Shown here: positions 7,140 to 14,804 of the stretch, one piece after another
Position numbering within the stretch: position 1 is the stretch's first letter
Layout: the number at the start of each line of letters is the position of its first letter
Source of the DNA: Novosphingobium chloroacetimidivorans
GTDB taxonomy: Bacteria > Pseudomonadota > Alphaproteobacteria > Sphingomonadales > Sphingomonadaceae
Direction: 5' to 3'
DNA: 64,000 bases
Assembly: GCF_014204535.1 (NCBI RefSeq)
Contig: NZ_JACHLR010000003.1
Coordinates: 124,001-188,000, forward strand
The notes under the pieces: model-generated
Told to the model about the DNA's origin: nothing
Database searches by the model: none
Seen by the model: the letters and a program-made list of their open reading frames with translations, nothing else
Position numbers and translations under genes: made by a program

Positions 7140-7598
7140 TCACTTGAGCGTCTTGAGGTACTCGATCACCGACTTGCGTCCCTGCGGATCGGACAGGCCG
7201 ATCACCATCTTGGTGCCGGGCACCATCTGGACGGGACCCTGCAGCCAGCGGTCGAGCGCGGCATCGTCCCAGACGATCCCGGCGTTCTTCAGCGCCGGGC
7301 TATAGGCATAGCCGGGCATCGATGCAGCCTTGCGGCCATAAACGCCGGCGAGGCTCGGGCCGATCCGGTTCTGCCCCGGCACCACCGCGTGGCACGAGGC
7401 GCAGACCGCGAAGGCGGGCGGTGGCGAAGCGGCCGCCACCGCAGGCGCTACCGTGGGCGCTACCGTAGTCGCAGCCGCGTTCTGCGTCGGAGATGGCGTG
7501 CCGGCCGCGTCATTCTGCTCGCCCTTGCCGCAGCCACTCGTCAGCGCGAGCGCCATCGTGATCGCCGCCAGGGTGACGGGCCGCCTGCGCATGGTCAT
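7140..7598 (-). CDS. Lipoprotein-type class I cytochrome c
   Basis: 152 aa starting at the ATG at 7598 (MTMRRR). It has a signal peptide with a lipobox-like SGC (Cys about residue 23), an Ala/Thr/Pro-rich linker, and a c2-type cytochrome domain with one haem site CASCH (about residues 68-72). The axial methionine is probably within MVPGTKM. This is an electron carrier on the periplasmic side of the inner membrane. It is divergent from the MATE gene and leads into the NTF2-like gene. Confidence 0.87.
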   Translation of the reverse strand: MTMRRRPVTLAAITMALALTSGCGKGEQNDAAGTPSPTQNAAATTVAPTVAPAVAAASPPPAFAVCASCHAVVPGQNRIGPSLAGVYGRKAASMPGYAYSPALKNAGIVWDDAALDRWLQGPVQMVPGTKMVIGLSDPQGRKSVIEYLKTLK

Positions 7599-7754
7599 GT
7601 CTGCCTCTCTCCGCAAAATCGTTGCACCAGCCTATGACAGAACCCGCGGCGCTGCCAAGCTGGGTAAAATCGCTTTGCGCATGGGACCGCAGTGCGTATC
7701 GCACCGATCCGCCACGCATCTTGCGCTCCGCGGCTCCGCACACACGACCAGATC

Positions 7755-9176
7755 ATGACCGCCACACCCCTTTTCGCCCGCTTGTCCGGCAGAACCGTAC
7801 AGCGAGGCCTGTTTCGCGCCGAACTTGCCGCGACGCTGCGCCTGTCCGCGCCGCTCGCGACCGCGAACATCCTGCAGATGGCGGTCTTCGCCACCGACGT
7901 GATGTTCGTCTCGCGACTGGGGCAGGAGGCGCTCGCCGCATCGAGCCTGGCGGTGGCGATCTTCGCGCTGATGCTGATGGCGTTCTACGGCCTCACCGGC
8001 GTGGTCGCCGCGCTGATCGCCGCCGAACTCGGCCGCCGCCGTCACGCGGTGCGCGAGGTGCGCCGCTCGGTCCGCATGGCACTATGGCTCTGCGCTCTGC
8101 TCGGGGTGCTCGGCATCGCGGTGTGCCTCAACGGCGAGGCGATCGTGCTGGCGACCGGGCAGCAGCCGGTGCTGGCGCGCCTGGCGGGCGACTTCCTGGA
8201 GGTCTGCGCGCTCAGCGTGATCCCGATGCTGGTCGTCAACGTCCTGCGCACATTCGTGTCCGCCATGGGCCGGCCGGTGTTCGCCACGGTGATCACCGGG
8301 CTGTCGATCGCGGTGAATGCGCTTGGCAACTGGGCGCTGGTCTTCGGGCACCTGGGCGCCCCCAAGCTGGGCCTGCTGGGCTCCCCGCTTGCCAGCTTCA
8401 TCACCGCCTGCGCGACCGTCGCGGCCTATTGCGTGGCGATCCGATCGGACCGGCGGCTGCGGCGCACGCACGTGTTCGGACGCTGGTGGCGGCCCGAGTG
8501 GTCGCGCATGCGCCAGCTGGTCGCGCTCGGCCTGCCGATCGCGCTGACCCTGATGGCAGAAGGCGGACTGTTCAGCTCCGCCGCGTTCCTGATGGGCCTG
8601 ATCGGCGAGGCGCAGCTGGCCGCGCACACCGTGGCGCTGCAGATCGCGGCGATCTTCTTCCAGGTGCCCTTCGGCATCGGCCAGGCCGCCACCATCCGCG
8701 TCGGCTATCACTTCGGCGCGGGCGACCGGGCCGCGATCGGCCGCGCCGGCTGGGCCGCGCTGCTGACCGGGCTCGTCTTCGTCGGCGTCTCGGCGACGGT
8801 GATGCTGCTGGTGCCCGAAGCGATCGTCTCGCTCTACGTCGACACGTCCGACCCCGCCAACGCGGTGCTGGTCGGCTTCGCGCTGCAGTACCTGCTGGTC
8901 GCCGCGGCGTTCCAGCTGGTCGACGGCGCACAGGCGGTCGCGGCCGGCGTGCTGCGCGGGGTGCAGGACACGCGCGTGCCGATGGTGATCGCCATCGCCA
9001 GCTACTGGGCGGGCGGGTTCGCGGTCGCCTGGTGGCTCGGCTTGCGCACGCCGCTGAGCGGCCTGGGCGTATGGATCGGCCTCGCCGTCGGGCTGACGTT
9101 CGCGGCGGCGCTGCTGGTCGCACGCTGGGCCGGGCGCGAGCGGTTCGGCCTCCTGCCCAGCGCAGCAAGCGCCTGA
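7755..9176 (+). CDS. MATE family multidrug efflux transporter
   Basis: 473 aa with twelve predicted membrane segments in two repeated halves (both starting LALGLPI-like, for example LRLSAPLATANI and LVALGLPIALTLM). It is similar to NorM-type Na+ or H+ coupled exporters. Conserved pieces include MFVSRLGQEALAASSLA and FGIGQAATIRVGYHFGAGDR. I chose the ATG at 7755 (MTATPLF). The upstream in-frame start adds 21 non-hydrophobic residues. The substrate is unknown. Confidence 0.9.
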   Translation: MTATPLFARLSGRTVQRGLFRAELAATLRLSAPLATANILQMAVFATDVMFVSRLGQEALAASSLAVAIFALMLMAFYGLTGVVAALIAAELGRRRHAVREVRRSVRMALWLCALLGVLGIAVCLNGEAIVLATGQQPVLARLAGDFLEVCALSVIPMLVVNVLRTFVSAMGRPVFATVITGLSIAVNALGNWALVFGHLGAPKLGLLGSPLASFITACATVAAYCVAIRSDRRLRRTHVFGRWWRPEWSRMRQLVALGLPIALTLMAEGGLFSSAAFLMGLIGEAQLAAHTVALQIAAIFFQVPFGIGQAATIRVGYHFGAGDRAAIGRAGWAALLTGLVFVGVSATVMLLVPEAIVSLYVDTSDPANAVLVGFALQYLLVAAAFQLVDGAQAVAAGVLRGVQDTRVPMVIAIASYWAGGFAVAWWLGLRTPLSGLGVWIGLAVGLTFAAALLVARWAGRERFGLLPSAASA

Positions 9177-9198
9177 GGGACTGCGCGCGCCTCTGAGC

Positions 9199-10449
9199 CT
9201 AGCCTTGCAGCAGCTCCGGCAGCTTGCCCGAGACGCCCCGCGCCTCGTCCATGAAGAAGCGCTTCAGCACCGGCAGCCGCTGCACCGCGCCCATGCCCAG
9301 GCGCCGCGCGGCGGACGGCAAACGCCCGGGGATGCCGAACAGCCGGTTGAGCCCGTCGGTCACCGACATGACCATGAACGCGTCGAGGCTGCGCCACTGC
9401 TCGTAGCGAGCGAGCCCTTGCGCGTCGCCGGGATCGAGGCCGAGCCGCGCGCCCTCGCCCAGCACCTCGACCAGCGCGCCGACATCGCGCAGGCCCAGGT
9501 TGAGGCCCTGCCCCGCGATCGGATGCATGCCGTGGGCCGCATCGCCGATCACCACCAGACGGTCCTCGGTGACGCGGGCGGCGTGGTGGAAGCGCAAGGG
9601 GTACGACATGCGCGGTGCCGCCAGCTCGATGCGGCCGAACACGTCGTGCATCCTTGCCGCCACTTCGCTGCGGAACACCGCATCGGGCAGCTTGGTGATC
9701 CCGGCTGCGTCCTTTTCGGCCACCGTCCAGACCAGCGCCGAGCGATGGCGGCCATCGGGCAGGTCGAGCAGCGGCAGCAGCGCGAACGGGCCGTCGGGGT
9801 AGAAGATCTCCCAGGCGACGCCCTCGTGCGGCTTCTCGTGCGTCAGGCCGGTGACGATAGCACGGTGCTGGTAGTCCCACTTGGCGTAGGCGAACCCGGC
9901 CTCATCGCGCGTGGGCGACTGGCGGCCCTCGGCGGCGACGAGCAGGCTGCCCGCCAAAATCGTGCCGTCCGCCAGCTCAACCTCGACGCCGTAAGGTCCG
10001 CGCGTCCGCCGCATGACGGTGGCGCCGGTGTGCCAGGCAATCGCTGGCTCCGCCTCACCGGCCTCGAACAGGGCAAGGCGCAAGTCGCGGTTGGCGAACA
10101 TGCGGCCGAGCGTGCCCTCCTCGGGTGTCGGGCGGAAGTCGATGCGGCCGGGCTTCATCCCGTCGGTCACCGCGATCGCCTCGATCGGGCAGCCCAGCGC
10201 ATCAAGGCGCGACGCGACGCCGATGTTGGTGAACAGGTTCCAGCTGGCGGTCGAGATCGCCGAGGCGCGCCCGTCCGCGCCCTCCGCGGTCAGTTCGGCA
10301 GGCGTGGCGCGATCGACGACATGGCTGGTCAGGCCCTGGCGCGCGGCGGCGAGCGCCAGCGTCATGCCGACGAGCCCGCCGCCCAGGATCACGAGGTCGC
10401 GGCGCTCGGGGGCGGCCGCCGGTGTGCTAGCGTTCGACTCTGCGTTCAT
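9199..10449 (-). CDS. UbiH/UbiF-type FAD-dependent monooxygenase (ubiquinone biosynthesis)
   Basis: 416 aa. It has an N-terminal Rossmann FAD motif (LVILGGGLVGMTLALAAARQ), a second flavin motif GDAAHGMHPIAGQGLNLGLRD (about residues 300-320), and GRASAIS near the substrate side. This matches the UbiH/UbiF/VisC/Coq6 family that hydroxylates the benzoquinone ring precursor. The ATG at 10449 overlaps the TGA of the phosphatase gene (ATGA), which fixes the start and implies coupling. Which ring position it hydroxylates cannot be told. Confidence 0.88.
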   Translation of the reverse strand: MNAESNASTPAAAPERRDLVILGGGLVGMTLALAAARQGLTSHVVDRATPAELTAEGADGRASAISTASWNLFTNIGVASRLDALGCPIEAIAVTDGMKPGRIDFRPTPEEGTLGRMFANRDLRLALFEAGEAEPAIAWHTGATVMRRTRGPYGVEVELADGTILAGSLLVAAEGRQSPTRDEAGFAYAKWDYQHRAIVTGLTHEKPHEGVAWEIFYPDGPFALLPLLDLPDGRHRSALVWTVAEKDAAGITKLPDAVFRSEVAARMHDVFGRIELAAPRMSYPLRFHHAARVTEDRLVVIGDAAHGMHPIAGQGLNLGLRDVGALVEVLGEGARLGLDPGDAQGLARYEQWRSLDAFMVMSVTDGLNRLFGIPGRLPSAARRLGMGAVQRLPVLKRFFMDEARGVSGKLPELLQG

Positions 10450-12119
10450 CGCCTGCACGTATCGGCCGCCGAGCCGTCGATGTCGAGACAGCGCCCGTCC
10501 CAGGTGCCCACAGGTTCAGCCAGGCCGATGGCGGCCGCAAGCGTCGGCGCGATGTCGACGGTCTCGACCGGATCGGGCTGCTCGAACCCGGCCATCCCCT
10601 TGCGCCAGAACAGCATCGGCACCCGGCGATCGTAGTCCCAGGGACTGCCGTGGGTGGCGGTGTAGCCGGGCTGCGGATCGCCGGGGACGACGCCGCGCCT
10701 GGTCATCATCATGACCTGGCCCGAGCGCTCCGGATCGAACGAGGCACGCACACGCTGCTCCACCGTCCAGTCCTGCGGATTGCCCTGTGGCACCGGCAGC
10801 TTGGCCAGCGCTTTCGCGTCATAGACCGCAGCGACCTGCGGATGCGCGGCCAGGCGCTTGAGCAACGCGGCGGTGACCTTCTTCTGCTGCGCCGGCGTCA
10901 GCCCCGGCGCGAACCAGATATCGCCCGATGCGCCCGCGCCATGGAGCAACTGCCCTGACTTGGCCGTGACCCCGGTATCCCGCGAAATCGCGGCCGACAG
11001 CTGCTCTGCCGTCAGCGCCGGATCGATCCTCTGCGCGCTCGCGAAACCCTGGAGCTTCAGCCGCTCGGGCGCGTCGATGCCACCGTGGTCGGCGCTCAGG
11101 ACCGCCAGGAAGTCGACCCCGCGCCTGTCGAGCTCGGCGAAGAGGCGACCCAGCGTCTGGTCGAGCTGCGCCAGCTGGATGCACATCTCGGCGCCCTCGG
11201 TGCCATAGGCATGGCCGACGTAGTCGGTCGCCGAGAAGCTGACCGAGAGCACGTCGGTGACATCGTCCTTGCCCAGCCCCATCTCGTCGACCAGCCGCAC
11301 CGCCAGTTCGCCGGTGGCCGCGTCGATGCGAGGCGTGCGGCCGAAGCTCTTGGTGTCGCCGGCCTTGAGCGGAAAGCGGTAGGTGCCGATGGTGAAGTCC
11401 TTCACCGGCGTCGCGCGATCCACCTTCTCGCACCATTGCGGCAGAGAGAACGCGGGCGCGCCGGCGTCGATCAGCTTGCCCGTCGCCACGTTCTGCGCTT
11501 GCACGGCGGCAGAGACAGCACGGCCCTGATAGGTGGTGAAACCCTTGCCCAGCCACCAGTACGCCGCGTCGACATCGTGGCCGCTCATCATCACCGCCGC
11601 GCGATCCTTGGCCGATACGGCGACGTTCAGCGCGGCAGGGTTCGCGCGCTTCATCAGGTCGCCCAGCGTCGGCACCTTCAGGTGCCAGTTGGAGACGACC
11701 GGTTCCTTCGCGCTGCTCCTGGGATCGCGCTCGTTCTCGGCGCAGTAGACTTCGCGGCCCAGCTTCGCATCGTACCAGCTGTTGGCGATGACACCGGTGC
11801 GCGAGGGATGCGCGCCGGTCAGCAGGGTCGAGTGGCCGGGGCAGGTCTCGGTCGCGGCGTGCGATTGGAAGCCTTGCGGAAACACCGCACCGGTCAGCAG
11901 TCGCGCGAAGCCGCCGGTGAAGTGCTCGCGATACTGCGCGAACAGGTCGGCGGAGAACTGGTCGATCGAGATCGCCAGGATCAGCCTTGGCTTCGGGGCG
12001 GGGGCGGGTGCGGGCGTGGCAGGGACCGGCGGCGGTGTTTCCTGCGCCATCGAAGGCAGCGCGACTGTCAGCGCCAGGGCGGACGCGAGCGAGGCAAGGG
12101 CGACACGTGCAGCACGCAT
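10446..12119 (-). CDS. PafA/PhoK-type alkaline phosphatase (Thr nucleophile)
   Basis: 557 aa with a signal peptide (cleavage near SMAQE) and a Pro/Ala linker. The catalytic domain has Asp in ISIDQF and the nucleophile Thr92 in ETCPGHST. Asn113 lies in IANSWYD and the Lys171-x-Arg173 pair in SAKDRAA. Metal ligands lie in SADHGGID and YTATHGSPWDYDR. The Thr nucleophile and the Asn/Lys/Arg trio match PafA and the Sphingomonas PhoK enzyme (about 559 aa) rather than E. coli PhoA. It probably releases phosphate from monoesters in the periplasm. The start is the ATG at 12119 with AAGGA upstream. No Pho box was identified. Confidence 0.9.
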   Translation of the reverse strand: MRAARVALASLASALALTVALPSMAQETPPPVPATPAPAPAPKPRLILAISIDQFSADLFAQYREHFTGGFARLLTGAVFPQGFQSHAATETCPGHSTLLTGAHPSRTGVIANSWYDAKLGREVYCAENERDPRSSAKEPVVSNWHLKVPTLGDLMKRANPAALNVAVSAKDRAAVMMSGHDVDAAYWWLGKGFTTYQGRAVSAAVQAQNVATGKLIDAGAPAFSLPQWCEKVDRATPVKDFTIGTYRFPLKAGDTKSFGRTPRIDAATGELAVRLVDEMGLGKDDVTDVLSVSFSATDYVGHAYGTEGAEMCIQLAQLDQTLGRLFAELDRRGVDFLAVLSADHGGIDAPERLKLQGFASAQRIDPALTAEQLSAAISRDTGVTAKSGQLLHGAGASGDIWFAPGLTPAQQKKVTAALLKRLAAHPQVAAVYDAKALAKLPVPQGNPQDWTVEQRVRASFDPERSGQVMMMTRRGVVPGDPQPGYTATHGSPWDYDRRVPMLFWRKGMAGFEQPDPVETVDIAPTLAAAIGLAEPVGTWDGRCLDIDGSAADTCRR

Positions 12120-12165
12120 GGGGAGGATTCCTTGAATTGTCCTTGCGAAAGGAGCAGAGGCGTCG

Positions 12166-14307
12166 ATGACCGCAATGCCGCCAACGCGCAAGCCACTCCG
12201 TCCGCGATGGACCTGCCTGAGGCCGATGAACCGGTCGGCGCTCCGCCGGTCGTCACTGGGGCGCCGCTATGCCCTGCTTGTTGCAGTTCTATGGCAGGCC
12301 CTTGCTCTGCTGCTACTGCCGAGCGCCGCGCAGGCCGCGCCCAACCACATCGCGGCCGAACTCGTCGCCGGACCTTCCGCGCCGGGTAGCGGCACGCAGC
12401 TCGCGATCCGCATGCGACCCGAACCGGGCTGGCATGGCTACTGGCGCAATCCCGGCGATGCGGGCCTTGGCATGCAGCTCGACTGGTCGCTGCCCGAAGG
12501 CGCCAAGGCGGGCGAGCCGCAGTACCCGGTGCCCCAGACGCTGCTCGTCTCGGGCTTGATGAACCACGTCTACGAGAAGGAGTACGCCGTGCTGGTGCCC
12601 TTCTCCGTGCCGGCCGGGGCCAAGGCGGGGATGAAGCTACCGGTGCGGGTCAAGGCGCAGTGGCTCGCGTGCACGGAGCAGCTTTGCGTGCCGGAGTCGG
12701 CCGAGCTCGCCGTCGAGATTACGGTCGGAGCGCAGGCACATGCGCGCGAGTTCGAGGAGTGGACGCGCCGCCTGCCCGCACCGCTCGGCTCTCGGGCCAG
12801 GTTCGCGCTGGAGCCCACCGCCGTGCGCTTCGCGATCCCGCTGCCCGCCACCGCGCCGCTCGCCGCACCGCACCTGTTCGTGGTGCAGGACAAATTGGTC
12901 GACTACGCCGCCCCGCAACAGTTCACGCGCCAGGGCGACACCCTGCTCGTCACCATCCCGCGCGCGAAGTTCGCGCCTGCGTCGCCGTCAACGGTCGACG
13001 CCGTGCTGCGGCTTGATGGCGAAGGCAGCGGCATCGCCCTGAGTGCCGCGCCCGGCGCAGTACCCATGGGCGGCACGCCGCTGTCCGGCCCTGGGACGAG
13101 CGAATTGCCCGCCTTGCCGTGGCTGCTGCTGGGAGCGCTGGTGGGTGGCTTGCTGCTCAACGTCATGCCATGCGTCTTCCCGATCCTCAGCCTCAAGGCG
13201 ATCAGCCTCGCCCGCGCGGGCGAGAGCGAGGCGCATGCGCGGGTCGAGGGGCTGGCCTATACCGCCGGCGTCGTGCTCGCCTGCCTGGGGCTCGGCGCGG
13301 TGCTGCTGGGCTTGCGCGCGACCGGAGAGCAAGTCGGCTGGGCGTTCCAGCTGCAGGAGCCCGCTGTCATCGCCGCGCTGCTGCTGCTCGCCTGCGCGAT
13401 CACCGCCAATCTGCTGGGTCTCTTCGAGTTCGCGGTGCCCGGCTTCGCGAGCAGCGGGTCACCGCAAGGCGCCTTCGCCACCGGATTGCTCGCGGCGTTC
13501 GTGGCTACGCCATGCACCGGACCGTTCATGGCGACCGCGATGGGCGCGGCGCTGCTGCTGCCGATCCTGCCCGCGCTGGCGCTGTTCGCGGCGTTGGGCG
13601 TGGGTATCGCCCTGCCATTCCTGGCGATCGCGTTCGTACCCGCCTTGCGCCGCCGCATGCCCCGCCCGGGTGCATGGATGAACACGTTCCGGCGCTGGAT
13701 GGCAGTGCCGATGGGCCTGACTGCGCTGGCCCTCGCCTGGCTGGCCAGCCGCATCGCCGGACCCTGGTTCGCGCTGGCGGCGGTGGTGCTTGCCGTCCTG
13801 CTCGTCGCCCTGCTCGCCCTCGCCGGCCGGCGCCAACGCCAGGGCCAGGCGGCGATCCGGCCGACCGGCGCGGGCCTCGTCGTGCTGGGCGCGATGGCTG
13901 TGGTCGTGCTGCCGCTCACCGAGCGGGCGCCGAGCGCTGCCTCTGCAAGCATGCTCGCCGTCCGGCCGTTCAGCGAGGCCGCGCTGGCAAAGGCGCGCGC
14001 CTCGGGCAAGCCGGTGTTCGCCTGGTTTACCGCCGACTGGTGCCTCACCTGCAAGGTCAACGAGGAAGTCGCCATCGAACGCGAGGAGACGCGCGCCGCG
14101 TTCGAGAAGGCCGGCGTCGTCGTGCTGCGCGGCGACTGGACACGCCGTGACCCGGCGATCACCCGCTACCTGACGGCGCAGGGTGCAGCCGGGGTGCCGC
14201 TATACGTGTGGTATCCGGCAGGGTCGGGTACGCCCGAGAAGCTGCCACAGGTGCTCACGCCATCGACCTTGGCGGACAAGGCGTGTGCCGGTGGGGCGTG
14301 TCGGTAA
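12166..14307 (+). CDS. DsbD/ScsB-like thiol:disulfide interchange protein
   Basis: 713 aa. A signal peptide (ends PSAAQA) leads to an N-terminal periplasmic domain with a Cys pair in WLACTEQLCVPE. Then come eight or nine membrane segments with the paired redox cysteines in NVMPCVFP and ATPCTGPF, and a C-terminal thioredoxin domain with CLTC in FTADWCLTCKVNEE. It carries electrons from cytosolic thioredoxin across the membrane to periplasmic partners. The start could be the ATG at 12166 (GCAGAGG just upstream) or 12226, which gives a more normal short signal peptide. It is divergent from the phosphatase gene. Confidence 0.88.
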   Translation: MTAMPPTRKPLRPRWTCLRPMNRSALRRSSLGRRYALLVAVLWQALALLLLPSAAQAAPNHIAAELVAGPSAPGSGTQLAIRMRPEPGWHGYWRNPGDAGLGMQLDWSLPEGAKAGEPQYPVPQTLLVSGLMNHVYEKEYAVLVPFSVPAGAKAGMKLPVRVKAQWLACTEQLCVPESAELAVEITVGAQAHAREFEEWTRRLPAPLGSRARFALEPTAVRFAIPLPATAPLAAPHLFVVQDKLVDYAAPQQFTRQGDTLLVTIPRAKFAPASPSTVDAVLRLDGEGSGIALSAAPGAVPMGGTPLSGPGTSELPALPWLLLGALVGGLLLNVMPCVFPILSLKAISLARAGESEAHARVEGLAYTAGVVLACLGLGAVLLGLRATGEQVGWAFQLQEPAVIAALLLLACAITANLLGLFEFAVPGFASSGSPQGAFATGLLAAFVATPCTGPFMATAMGAALLLPILPALALFAALGVGIALPFLAIAFVPALRRRMPRPGAWMNTFRRWMAVPMGLTALALAWLASRIAGPWFALAAVVLAVLLVALLALAGRRQRQGQAAIRPTGAGLVVLGAMAVVVLPLTERAPSAASASMLAVRPFSEAALAKARASGKPVFAWFTADWCLTCKVNEEVAIEREETRAAFEKAGVVVLRGDWTRRDPAITRYLTAQGAAGVPLYVWYPAGSGTPEKLPQVLTPSTLADKACAGGACR

Positions 14308-14366
14308 GGTCACGCCTCGCCCGCAAACCAGCACGCCTTCGTTAGCGACACCCTCATCCCCAACAC

Positions 14367-14449
14367 CGTCGTCCCCGCGAAGGCGGGGACCCCGCTTGTT
14401 CTTCGGACCTCGGCAAAGAAGCGGGGCCCCCGCCTTCGCGGGGGCGACG
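14367..14449. repeat. Intergenic palindromic repeat, family C copy 1
   Basis: An 83-base palindrome. CGTCGTCCCCGCGAAGGCGG at the left is the inverted copy of CCGCCTTCGCGGGGGCGACG at the right, and inner arms CCCCGCTT and AAGCGGGG also pair. A second, slightly longer copy lies inside treZ at 59337-59428. Here the element sits in non-coding DNA between converging genes. Confidence 0.85.
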
Positions 14450-14485
14450 AGAATAAGATGACGGTGAGCGGCGGCAACCGCCCCT

Positions 14486-14710
14486 TCAGTGCCCCAGCTT
14501 CTGCTTCAGCTCGTCGATCATCTTGGACGCATCCGCCTTGTTCAGGTCCGCCGAGGGCGGGTCGATCTTGGCTTCCTCGCACAGCGTCGTGAGGTACGAG
14601 GCTTGCGCGCCCGTCATCGGATCGTGGCCGGAAACCCAGTTGTCCGGGTCCTTCTCGGCGTTCGATCCAGGATGCTCGTCGAGCTTGGGATTGTGCAGTT
14701 CTTCGGACAT
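14486..14710 (-). CDS. DUF3072 family protein
   Basis: 74 aa, soluble and acidic. It carries the DUF3072 landmarks DPDNWVSGHDPMTGAQASYL, LCEEA and ADLNKADASKMIDEL. The DP(M)TGAQ...L..L...A part resembles the SAP-like or recombination-associated DUF3072 core. The function is unknown. The start is the ATG at 14710 with GGAG five bases upstream. Two earlier in-frame starts have weaker context. Confidence 0.8.
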   Translation of the reverse strand: MSEELHNPKLDEHPGSNAEKDPDNWVSGHDPMTGAQASYLTTLCEEAKIDPPSADLNKADASKMIDELKQKLGH

Positions 14711-14804
14711 GTCCGCTCCATCGTTCGCCATGTGTTCCCATGACAAACGAGCGTGCGGCCCTGCCGGTTCCCGGGCCCGACGAGCCCCTGAGGGCAGCGC
14801 GGGG

